Shown here piece after piece: positions 13,483 through 24,734 of a stretch of DNA of 64,000 nucleotides. The position numbers and the translations under genes were made by a program. Source of the stretch: Siphlonurus alternatus. Its lineage: Eukaryota > Arthropoda > Insecta > Ephemeroptera > Siphlonuridae. Numbering within the stretch: position 1 is the first letter of the stretch; each line of letters begins with the position of its first letter. The stretch lies in the NCBI GenBank assembly GCA_949825025.1, contig OX463781.1:10046648-10110647 (forward strand). The letters run 5' to 3'. The notes beneath the pieces are model-generated. The model had not been told where the DNA came from and ran no database searches. It saw nothing but the letters and a program-made list of their open reading frames with translations.

Positions 13483-15872
13483 ACCTATCCAAAAATTATT
13501 GTAAATCTGCATATCTTTTAATAACACAAATTAGTGGTAAATTTCGTGCTATCCTGAAGTGTACACAAAATATTTCAGATGAAATTTTCATCGTCAAGCT
13601 TGAAGTTATGATTAACGTTAGAGCTGATTCCACTTGACAGGCAGTCCACGGTTGTCACGCGCAGCTGTGCATTCGTTCAAGAGGAGGAACAGAAACATAA
13701 CCCTGTGGTACCCCCCAGAGAAGTCACGGTCATCACGTACATGAGCATATTCCTCACGAAACTCTTTACATGCTTACTGACTATTTCTGACTACTACTTA
13801 CTTTAACTGCCACTACTAAAAACATGACTCATGCTTCTATTTGCATTTTACCAAAAACTTTGTGTGTGTTTGTTTTTTTATATATAAAAATAATGTAGGC
13901 ATTTAAATATATGTTTTACTGTCTCTTATAATGTTTAATGAGTTTTATAATTTAGGAAGAAACTTAAAACTCTCTCTTCGTATTATAGTACTCGTTTAAA
14001 CTTATTTATTATATTAACTAATTTCTTGGACATAGAAAGTGATGTTAAAAAATTACCATTTTTTTTTTTTTTTTTTTTTTTAATTTAAATCAAACACTTT
14101 TTAATTAATAGTATTTTCAACAAAATTCAAATTTTAAATCAGTGAACAACATTTAAACCAAAACCAGACAATTTTTGTAGTTTAATACATTATATTAAAA
14201 TAATGATCATGTATTATAATTAAAAATTATATGAATAATTCCTTAAAAAATAATAATTATTATTATCATCATTTAGGGATCAAGAGTAGTTAGATATATT
14301 AATACATAATATAAATTATTATGAATTTCTGGGAAAATAGCAGTAACTTTTAATTGTAACTTAATATTTAAAATAATGTTTGCTATAGCAACTTCTTTAT
14401 TTTAAACAAATATTAACAAGGATGCATAAATGAAGAAAAAGAAACATGATATTGTATCTTGTATTAAAATCTCATACATTTTATCAAGTTTAAACTTATT
14501 TACCAACATTTGTAACTTTCTTTTGCTTTTCCTGACATCAACAAATAATAAACTTGTATAATCTAAAAGACTATCCTTTTTACTTATAATATTATACATT
14601 TTAATAAATCTCAATACATAATATATTTTCCCTTTTCATAATTAACCTAATTTTTACTTATACAAAGTATACTTTTCTCTTAACTATATACATATAGTTT
14701 ACTTTGTAGAACGTAAAGGATAGCAGCCACACTGTGAGAAAAGTCAAGCTTAGCTTGGAATAACATAGGATTAGTGGTTAGACCTGTAGTGAACGAAGTG
14801 CTACTGTTAGTGATGTTATATAGCTATGGCTTGCGGTATACACCCTGCTGTTTATATGAGAAATGCTTACTAATGTCCCCCTTTTAACTCGTAAACACAT
14901 ATGTGGAGGGAGTTTTCGTATTATAAATACAGGGATAAAATATATTTTCTTCATAATATATACGTATGTAGAACTAACCTTTAATTTGCAAGACCACAGC
15001 TTTAAAAAAAACGCAGTGACCGTATTATATGATGAGTTACTATGTTGTAATATTTTACTGTAAATAACAACGTACATACATTTACTGTCAATATGAAACT
15101 AACTACTATATAATCCTACTTAGTAGTTCAGTGCAAATGACACATTACATTAATGATGTATTAATATTTAATATATAGCTCGTATTACATGCATTAATAT
15201 TATATAACATGATGCAAAAAAATTTAGATTAATTTACTAATTAGTAAAATTATGGACATGTTATTTTATTAATTAAAAAGGTAACGTTAAAGTTATGATT
15301 TTTTGCTTTGATCAAATTTGAATTATTAATTTAGAGGAAATCTGTGGTTGGGATAATAAAGTACTCAATTTAGTTTAAATGTCATAAAGTTTTGAAAACA
15401 TAACAAATGTTGCAACAAATTTAGTGCTTTTGAAAAGCTATTGTTTGGGGTACTCCGTTTTTGTATGCTATAACATTGACAGCCGGCTCAAATGTGAATT
15501 TTCGAGTGCGCTCTCGTTGATAAGAGAGCAGCAAAGTGGTACCACATTTGGGGGAAGAAGTCGGGCCGGCTCCACCTCTTGTTGAGTTCTGTCAGTATAT
15601 AACACACTGGCTGGCAAGCAACTAGATTAAATTTACACTGCAACTAACCGGATTTATGCATGTATATATTTTACAATGAGCTCTCTGCCTACCATGATGA
15701 TCGTGTGCATCAGCAATGAATTGTCTGATATAGTGCAATAATAAATTATATTATAAATCGGTGAAACAGAAAGCTCATTATCGAAAAAGTTAATTTCTTT
15801 TTTATTGGTAAATATATAACCATGTAAACTAATATTTAGTTTTCATAATTATATGCTACTTTATAAATTACT
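13483..15872. other. 2.4 kb non-coding DNA
   Basis: AT-rich, with T23 at 14059-14081. A GC-richer block at ~15,470-15,610 includes a GATAAG motif. At ~15,680-15,790 there is a sequence resembling the terminal part of the foldback element just downstream (ATGAGCTCTCTGCCTACC), perhaps a decayed copy. No gene is seen. Confidence 0.45.
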
Positions 15873-16076
15873 GTATCGTGTCTCGTCTGAAAAAAATAAG
15901 CTATCTTCCTACCACGATCTGTTTGCAATAATGAGCTATTGCTATTTCAAGTGAGCGCAATTATGTGTTTATGTCATTTACAGTTCATAATTATGCTCAC
16001 CTGAAGTAGCAGATCTCATTATTGCAATGAATTCGTGGTAAGCAGGTAGTTCATGATTTCAAGCGAGGGACGATAT
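15873..16076. mobile_element. TA-flanked imperfect foldback MITE
   Basis: Two arms of ~90 bp are imperfect reverse complements. Shared blocks include TACCACGA, TTGCAATAATGAG and a TTCA(A/G)GTGAGC segment that meets near 15,985. Outermost bases are TA followed by TCGT..CTCG on the left and the complementary pattern on the right. A TA target site suggests a Tc1/mariner-type element. Arm divergence indicates an old insertion. Confidence 0.65.
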
Positions 16077-16708
16077 AACGATTGCGTGAAAATTCCCAGC
16101 AATTGAGCAAGTTTTTGATAACCTTAAATTTCTATAATTGAAATATTCAAAAGTTTTATGATTTTTACAAAATTAACGATTCTCTGCGTCACATATAGAG
16201 GTTTAATTTATTTTGCGACAGTTTGTACAGCACTTGGTGCTCAGAGAGGTAGATTGGGAGTTGCCGCGTGCTAAGCTGCGGTTAACGAGAGAGCCCAGCA
16301 TTCAGGAGACACAGTGCTCGAGAGAGCTAGCCCAGTGAGGCATAAATGCAGTTAAATAACCAGCGTACGTGGAAGATAGAGGTCGTTGCAGACAGTAATT
16401 ATGACAAGCCATTAGCAAGTTGTAATTATTTATATATGACAGAATATTCACAAAAATAATTCTTATTACATGGGGACATTAAAATTTATTTGATAATTAA
16501 AATCCAAGCAATCAATAAAAGTTGCACCTGTAAGTTAGGCAACTGTTTAAGCGTAGGTTTCATGTGACACTCAAACTAAAATCTGAATATTTACTGTTCT
16601 GTACAGGAGCATGGGACGCGTTAAACACATTTAATTATATTTTACTTGAGTTGATGAACTGTAAAATATACTGCAGTTGAAGTACTTAAGCTTTTAGTAG
16701 TTTCTATA
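16077..16708. other. Non-coding; GC-richer block at 16.2-16.4 kb
   Basis: A ~190-bp block (16,205-16,395) is markedly GC-richer than its flanks and has no recognisable frame. The rest is AT-rich. Confidence 0.45.
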
Positions 16709-16945
16709 GTTTATATCAAGGTTGGCTTTATACAGGTTAAGCCACGTGCGTATTTCGTGCGTCATTTTTTCATTTATTTCCAGGACCCATTGCACCGCGA
16801 AAATTCAAAAATAGCATTGCATCATGGGCGCATTCAAAGTTTCGCGGCACGATGGGTCCTGGAATACTTGAATCTGATTGGCTAAGCCCGTTAACATTGG
16901 TCAAATCGGAGGCTTAACCTGTATAAAGCCAACCTTTGTTTATAT
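16709..16945. mobile_element. hAT-like MITE with 8-bp TSD GTTTATAT
   Basis: The direct repeat GTTTATAT stands at 16709-16716 and 16938-16945. Between them lie 26-bp perfect inverted termini (16718-16743 and 16911-16936) starting AAGGTTGGCTTTATACAGG. A second nested inverted pair, CCAGGACCCAT..CGCGAAA and its complement, sits inside. An 8-bp target duplication and short palindromic body fit the hAT superfamily. No transposase is encoded. Confidence 0.85.
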
Positions 16946-17999
16946 TATGCACCTACAGAAATTACGTTATAAAACTTGTGCAACATTAAAGACAGTACAA
17001 CACACACACACACAAAAAAGAAAAAAAAATGACTGGACTATTAAAAAACAGAGAGCTTTGCGTTTTAAGTTAAAAAATAATCTATAATATACCTGCTGAT
17101 TTATACACCCATGCATTTACACTTAAAAAAACATGGTGCCTTTGTCAATATAGGCTGCTTAAACGCTTTATTAACACCACACATTAAAGGATTTTGATTG
17201 CGACTTTCTGATAGGCTTATTTCAGTATAGCAAATATTGTTTTGGCTTTCAGTAGATCGGTGATTTGAGGCGCCACCAGATTCAAGTCTACGTAGATGTA
17301 TGAACATGAACAAGTGGTGATATTCGATGGTTCATGTAACATGTATATATATTAGCTGTGATTAAGTATACCAGGACAATGCCACGGTAAAACGTTAAGC
17401 TGCAAGGCTGACTATTGGGGTAGAAGGTCAACAATGAGCATTCACATGACAACAATGCTTTGTTGGACTTGAACAATCGACACTAACACTATGTGCTGGA
17501 CCACCGTAATCCTTCAGCCTTGTGAGTCACAGGTGTATGTCCATAGCTTTAGGGGTTACGTAAACAATTACTGCTAATTAGACCATATTTCACGCTTCTC
17601 ACGTTGCTGGCTATACTGATGCTCAATCCATTGTGTTATATATATATAACGTGAATTTGCATGTCAATATTATTGTGTCATACCTCATGAAAATATACAC
17701 AATTATAAACGTAAACAAAACAAAAAATGTATACGGATGGTAAAATAAAACTCTAAATTAAATTTGGTCTCTTCGTAAACCTTGCCCTACAGTGTACTTT
17801 TATATACTCTATTTCCTTATGTATCGACGGGGGGCTTAAATTCGTTTATACGCAGTGTCCATAAATGACGTTCGACATAAAGATATTAGTGATAAAAGCA
17901 GGCACAGCGACTGACCTTCACTACGAAAATTCAATACACATCGTTACCAATATGATGTAAACAACAAGACACTTTTAAGTGCCCCGTTGGTACTAGGAC
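16946..17999. other. 1.05 kb non-coding DNA
   Basis: AT-rich with a short (CA)n run near 16,999 and a 16-bp palindrome GTTATATATATATAAC near 17,635. No gene is seen. Confidence 0.5.
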
Positions 18000-18375
18000 T
18001 TAATGTAGAGATAACGCCAATCAGCTGTTTGACTTAGGTCCCGTTGATTAACATGTAAACCTTAGTAAATTCACAAAAATTCTAAAAAAAAATTGAAAGG
18101 CAAGTACCTAAAAGCCATAGCAAAAATTTCAAAACAATTTAACTAGCAGATTTTTTTTAATTAATTTTTTTTAAATTTCAGAATAGGGCTTTCCCACATG
18201 GAGAGAAACTAAAAACTTAGCTCGTTAAATTGTTTTGAAACTTTTTCTGTGGCTTTTAGGTACTAATATCTGCCTCTCAAAAAAATTTCAAAATTTTTGT
18301 GAATTTGCTAAGGTTTACATGTTAATCAAAGGTACCTACGTCGAACAGCTGATCAGCGTTATCTTTACCTTATAA
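18000..18375. mobile_element. Degenerate foldback MITE, related in its ends to the 13.2-kb element
   Basis: The ~375-bp unit has arms of ~150 bp that are imperfect reverse complements. Its ends read GAGATAACGCCAATCAGCTG and, from the right, AAGATAACGCTGATCAGCTG. They resemble the GGTAACACGGATCAGCTGAC ends of the element at 13,194, so the two may belong to one TTAA family. The left flank is TTAA, while the right flank has decayed to TTAT. Small indels between arms indicate age. Confidence 0.75.
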
Positions 18376-21300
18376 GGTCAATCTTATACTTAGCACTCAA
18401 CTATTATTTGCACCCCTTGTGATCCAAGGTGTATAGAGGTTTATATAAATCTTGCTGTGATCTCAACCCTTCTTGACCTTCCGTTTACGCTCCCACGCTG
18501 TACTCTTTAGCTATTGAGGAAGCCTTGCTAAATAAAATGACAATAATAAAATAAAAATCATCAAAGCTGTTCTTTAGGAATATCGAAAGTCCATATTATT
18601 TTTTTTTATTTGCTACTGATAATATAACAGCTCGAAACTTTTTTCCGGATTTACTAAATAATGTTAATTTGTTATATCAGAGAAGTTAATTATTGAGTAT
18701 TGGCTACTGATTTTAATAAATATGTTATATGATTATATCCAACTAGGGTCCCGACTAAAACTTTTTTATTTACGTGACAACTTCCATAAAACGAGCAGTG
18801 GTAGAACTTTAGACCTGATCCTTTAACCTACGTAAAGAATTTTTAACGTTCTTACTCTGGTAAGAGGAATGAAAAAAAAAAAATGTTAATTGATTATTAT
18901 ATGTGTATTTGACATAACAATTAAAGATAATTATGTGCAATATGATTCTTATAAGAACTCTCATACTATTTTAATCCATTATTCACTTAGAATTTATCAT
19001 TGAATATTTATTTCAATTAAACGCTAAAAAAAGATATTTGAAATTTGATTTAGAAACTATTATTACAAAATAAGCGAGTAATTTGAATACAAGGGTAAGC
19101 TAGGGTAGTTATAGAACATTGTTGCTTTGCCTCTCAAGGAGACTAGAGATGATGGTCGTCATTGTTGTGATGAGCAGTTGATTGCATATCTCTCTGTGCT
19201 GCTAGCTCACCCCGTCATCGTGTCGCCGGCGGAGTTTTTAATTAGCGAGTAATGAGAGGCCTGGCGAGAAAGAGAGAGAGAGAGAAGGCGGGTTGTATCG
19301 GAAACCTCTGGCGGCGCTTGGCAACAGAATCTCCTTGTCACAAGAACGTGCAGGCAGAAAGCAGCTATAGTTGGCGCTCCATGCTCACTGCCCAAGAGAA
19401 AAGCACCATTGTCAAGGAAATTCTGGCTTTAAAAAAAGGAAGAAACTTTTTTTTTCCTTTGCGACACTTGGCGCAAGTATAAAGTTGACCTAAAAAATAT
19501 AAAGGTCGATTGTATTCTTATAACTTAGCATATGTATAAAGAGAGAAAATATTACTTTAGAAATATCAGATATTTAATAATCAAGTTATGTAATATAGTG
19601 AATGTAATAATTTACTATATTCAAGAGTTTTAATGAACTGAATTTTATCAAGATATTTACTTAAATAATTAATTTAATGAAATTTCTACTAATGCTCAGA
19701 GTATATTCATTCAGAGTGATGGTAAGAATTAAATAATCATATAGAGATCACAAACATATAGAAAAATTTATAAGATCTAAATTAAATTTAAGTAATCTGT
19801 TTCTTGATCGTGGATGCACTGAAATAATAAAGACATTAACGTTTGTTTTTTTAGATAACTATACTGATAATGGGATTCAATTATTATGACAACAATATTA
19901 TAAGAGAAGACCAAATAAGATACTCGTCTCGAGACGCTTCAAATTTATATCATCCTTACAGTTCGATTACCATACGAGAGATCAACATTGCAGGTTACAC
20001 ATAACAAATATTTAAACAATCCTCCGCAGCGGGATGTGTTGGCAGTAACAAAGAATGGGTAAACTATCACTGACAATATATATGTACCCGCCAAAGACGA
20101 GGTCAACGCTTTTTCTTGTACAGTTTCATGGGACGTAAATACTTGGCGACCAGCCAGCGAGTTGAGCTGCGTTCTTCCACACACACAATCTCTTCGTCGG
20201 TGCTGTAAATACCGTTTATACACACCGAAATATCAAGAAATATGGAGTTTTATATCACAATTTTACAAATAAAACATGTTGCTAGCTTGTAAAAACTCTT
20301 TTTTTAAATATACTAAAATTGCTTTTAGATTACAAAACACGTTGTCTTTATTTGAAATAACTGCAAAATAGAGCTTGGACTTTGTATTGGTATCAGACAA
20401 CTTTACGATGTCGACAATAGTAGATTTGCTCTTTTAAATCGATGTATTTTTTTACTACTATATATTCGCTTAAAATGAATAAAAAAAAATGTAATAAAAT
20501 AAGTTTTTAATTTCTTTTTGACAGACGACTTAATTAAAAATATTAAGCTCAAGTACATCAAGTGGTATATATTATTAAAACTAATGATAGAACGTTTGAA
20601 TATTTTTTTAATGTTTTTTTTTTAATATTTCGTGCTAAGATGTGCTGTATTTTTATTTAATTTACAAAAAAATATACAAATATTTTGGAAATAATCTCCG
20701 AGATACGATAAAAGTATAAACTGAATATTTGTTATGTTATATAATAGAGGCTATTTTTTACTATAACATCACATTTAAAAAAAAAAAAAAAAATTCAACG
20801 TGTTCTTGCACAGTGACCTGAACTTTATAATCATGGCCACTTGATCCGGTGGAGGAGCGGTCAGTTCACGCGCCCTTGCCCACTCAATGGTCCAAGCACC
20901 CCCCTTACGTCTGCATACTCTCGTATCTCGAGTCTAAGGCAAATCGTCCATGACGCTTTTACACTGAAGTACACACAAACCTGACACACTTTCCAGCAAA
21001 ATGAATAGCAAAAAATGTACAATTTATAATTGGAAAAACTGAAGAGGGAATAATTATATGACGTTTTATAAATAAGAGTTAATGCAATCTCATTACTGTA
21101 ATCATTCTGTTATGAAACTGGAAATATAATTTATAGCATTTCTTAATTTATGTATATTTTTAAATAAAATTAATTACAGTATTACATAATTATTATATCA
21201 TAAAAATTTTATATAAAAAAAATATATTTTAATTCTATTTTAATTTGGTTATTTTAAATTTTATATTATAAAATATTGTATTATTAAAAATAAACTCAAA

Positions 21301-21878
21301 AATGTAAAGATTATAACCACAAAACCATTTCATTTTCAATTTAATTTCAAAATATATGAAAATCTGCTATTTCGTTAATTAAATTACCAAAAACTTATAT
21401 AATCCAGTATAACTACTATAATATCGCATATGAAATATAAATTACACAATAATATATCGGATTACTTAAATAAATAGCGTCTTTTTAAACTCTCAGAATA
21501 TCAAGTAACACTGTAGAAAATTAATTCGTCGTAAACATTATGTAAAAATTAACCCATAATATTTGTTAAATATGCTAGGTGATTAATGACTTTGCTTGAG
21601 GAGCGTCGTGCGCAGATGCCGCCTGACTAATGGGCCAATGTTGGCGGTCAGGCAAACTTTCCTCTACCCGACCGAGCCTAAAATCGAGCTCGGCAGGTAA
21701 TTTCATCAGGAGATAAAAACTCGGTAATTACAATACAAGTGCAGTAATTATCATCATTACAATTGGTTTTATTGAAAGAATAATTTTCCACTTGAAGACT
21801 TATTTAGTTAATTGAAGCATTAATTGCATGGTAATTAAAGTATTTCAATGCATGGGTATACAATTATAAATGCTTTGT
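18376..21878. other. 3.5 kb non-coding; GC-richer blocks at 19.2, 20.85 and 21.6 kb
   Basis: Mostly AT-rich. GC-richer blocks occur at 19,200-19,400, 20,815-20,950 and 21,595-21,710, none with a recognisable protein. The last block is followed by repeated homeodomain-type TAATTA/TAATTG cores to ~21,840. A17 lies at 20,777-20,793. No RNA gene is recognised. Confidence 0.45.
21590..21840. promoter_or_regulatory. Candidate enhancer: GC block plus homeodomain-type cores
   Basis: A GC-richer block contains the inverted pair GCCTGAC and GTCAGGC. It is followed within 130 bp by several TAATTA/TAATTG cores. In DNA this AT-rich, single TAATTA cores are expected by chance, so only the pairing with the GC-rich block makes it worth listing. 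Confidence 0.2.
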
Positions 21879-22095
21879 TACACACTAAACTTTTTAGATA
21901 CTGAATGGGTTTTCAGTACTTTTATTTTCACCTTACAGCAAGGACGTTTTAGGATTCAGTACATTAAATGGCTGAATTAAACCTTATTTTCAGTACTTTA
22001 TGCACTTTTCAGTACAAATTTTGTACTGAATTAAACAGGGTCAATTTAAGTACACAAATTGTCCTTAGATTCAGTATCTAAAAGTTAAGTGTGTA
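21879..22095. mobile_element. TA-flanked foldback MITE (CACACTTAAC termini)
   Basis: TA at 21879-21880 and 22094-22095 brackets a 213-bp unit. Its ends are imperfect inverted repeats beginning CACACT(T)AA and continuing through TTTTAGATACTGAAT. Internal TTCAGTAC motifs are repeated in both orientations, so much of the body can pair. A TA target site fits Tc1/mariner-type non-autonomous elements. No coding sequence. Confidence 0.8.
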
Positions 22096-22386
22096 TATAC
22101 GCATCAATGGGAACAAAAATATATACAATTAAAAATAAAGAATTTTATTGACTTTTCACATTCTAGTTTTATTTTTAAATACTTGTATTTTTGTATATGC
22201 ATAAATATTCAAAGAAATTTAAAAATTATATTTTATATTTTTTCATGTCTAAAATGTTCAAAGAGAGAGTAAAGCATTTGGTCCATTTAGCATTAAAATG
22301 TTCTATTTGCGTAGATTTTTTAGAAAGTGGATTCTTTCGCCAATACAAACATTGCATGGTATACAGTGGGTAGATAGAAAGTAAGA

Positions 22387-22390
<4 letters not shown>

Positions 22391-22457
<67 letters not shown>
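22391..22457. repeat. (GA)n microsatellite, 67 bp
   Basis: A pure GA run starting after GTAAGAGTAA. Confidence 0.98.
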
Positions 22458-22460
<3 letters not shown>

Positions 22461-23233
22461 ACATGCCCTATCTCCAAATTGACGCCTCATCAACGCTCAA
22501 GGCAGGCAAGCAAAGCAAGAGAGAAGAGGGTGAATGAGCAGAAACATGGAGTAGGTGGCAAGTGAAAAGCTGTTTCTGGCCTCTATTTTGAGCACTAAAC
22601 ATGCAAATAGCCACATTACAGGACCACTCCTCTATCTCCCTTCTTTCCATCCCCCTTCATGTATTATATAATACCATGGTATTACTCATCAAGACCAAAG
22701 CTTATTTATTGAACTTGAAAATATATAGTTAATAAAAAAAAAACTGACGGTCAAAAGTTGACAAAAAAAACAAGAGTGTTAAATATGAAATTTTTATTTT
22801 ATCGTGGAGTTTTACTTGTCATTCTTGTGCTAAGCCCCGTGCTGTCAACGGCTTTGACAAGACGTGCGGTAACCACCGTGTCCTTTTGAACAGGCTAAAA
22901 GGATTGCCCACTGCTTACTCTCTCTCTCTCTCTTGACTCGGTAAGCGGGTGGTGCACTGTGAAGCCATCACGGGAAGATTTCACACCTGGCACACTTGTA
23001 CGTCAGATTTTGTCAAGTGTCACGCAACTCAAATAAAAAAAAAGCACATCTTTTTTAAAGTCTTCTTTAGAATTCTTGTTGCAAATTTAATCGTCTTATA
23101 AAGGAAAACTGTGATACACTTGAGAGCCAATTGCTCTGCTTGGTGAGCTGTCGCTGCAGTTTCGTGTAATATAAAATACAAATTTACAATTTTGGGGGAT
23201 AGGAAGGTAAGAAGGACACTCAATAGATAAACC
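22458..23233. other. Non-coding spacer
   Basis: Contains a GC-richer segment (22,480-22,650) and another at 22,830-23,030, the latter with a short CT run near 22,918-22,933. No supported gene. Confidence 0.45.
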
Positions 23234-23234
23234 C

Positions 23235-23321
23235 TACCCAGTGTACACGTTCTGCACTCGATCGACCTTATATTCGATTGAATAAGGTCATTTGGGTGCT
23301 GCAAATCGTGTACACTGGGTA
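23235..23321. mobile_element. Tiny TA-flanked hairpin MITE
   Basis: TA at 23235-23236 and 23320-23321 flanks an 83-bp hairpin. It begins CCCAGTGTACACG and ends with the exact reverse complement. The inner arms also pair around GACCTTATTCAATCG-like sequence. At under 90 bp it is among the smallest plausible Tc1/mariner-type elements. Confidence 0.75.
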
Positions 23322-24689
23322 GCCGGGTTCACGGACAGAACTAATGAGGCTATCCCAAACAAGATCACCATGCAATGTGTTAACACCCTCCAATAGGGCA
23401 GAGTATCGGGCTGTTTTGAGGTGAATATGCATCTGGAATATGTTTAAGGTATCTGCCTGCTATATCATTTCACCCAGAAGTTAATTGTCTTAGAAACTAA
23501 ACCTAAAGGTTATTATGCAGCAGGGATAATGGCTGTATGTTTTTATTTATTTATTTATTTATTTATTTACTTTTTTTTGTGAACAATGTTGATTTGAATG
23601 TTTAGTATTTCTATAAACAGTAAGTCTGACTTTATTATTCTAGCTATAATATTGTATTGTGTTTTTATATAACCAGAGAGCTTATATTATTAGCATTAAT
23701 ATCTTATAACCTTTCAAACTGGAAAAGCAAAGAAATTATATTGGTGCTGGACAAGTTGCCTAAATTTAGGGCGAAAAACGGACACTTTATCTCTGCTTGA
23801 GCGTGTACAAATATTTTTAGTGCACTGGATTATAGATATTTGATGTTAATAAAAAAGTAAGTTAAAAAAAAAATAAAGACGCAGTGAGGCCTATTTTTAT
23901 ATTTTCACATGCATGCAGCACTGTTATATAGACTTGAAATTTAACTTGAAGCAGATGAAAAAAAAAGAAAGAATAATTTTTCTTTTGTTTTTAGCACATT
24001 AATATTTGCAAAAATTTTGCAAGTGCTGCAAGTGTTCTTCTGTTCTTCTCATTCATATATAAAATATATATATTATATATTTAGAATTTATTGAGGTGAG
24101 TGTGGAAAATTCGTTTTTCTTGAAAATTTCTATATTTCTAAATTTCATGTTTTTAGCACAAAGAAACATCTACCTACAATCTACACATCATAATATTAAC
24201 TTAATTTAGTATGACGTCAATTGAACTCCTCCGAATTAATTTAACAATGGATTTGTGCCCATTGCTTATAAGTCACCATGTGTATTATAATAGAATAGTT
24301 TATATTTGTTTTTTCCTATTTTAAATAAAAATGTAGCATTTAAACAAGTAAAGGGTGTGACATTTAAATTTCACGAGTCTATTATGATATTCACCTTTAA
24401 TATATTTTAACCTTCAAATTTTATGACATTAAAATGCGTCAAAAGAGTAACATGATAGTGATAGCATTTTCTTATATAAAACTTGGTATACTATAGAAGA
24501 ACAAAAACGTTGAATTGGCATAATTCCAAAAACAAATATACTTAACAATTGGTCCAATGTATGTTTTTAAAATAAAATTTTATTTTAGAAATATATAATA
24601 GTGTCTATAAAGTCAACAAAGTTAGAAAAAATTATTTTATACGGACAATTTATTCCAATTTATTTCCTTCAATTCTATCTATCCACACT

Positions 24690-24691
<2 letters not shown>
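23322..24691. other. 1.4 kb AT-rich non-coding DNA
   Basis: Includes a short (TTTA)n run at ~23,542-23,569. No gene is seen. Confidence 0.5.

Positions 24692-24731
<40 letters not shown>
24692..24731. repeat. Poly-A homopolymer (40 bp)
   Basis: Forty consecutive A residues followed by an A/G-rich tail. This is the longest homopolymer in the window. It may be a retroposon tail, but the preceding 300 bp match nothing I recognise. Confidence 0.9.
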
Positions 24732-24734
<3 letters not shown>

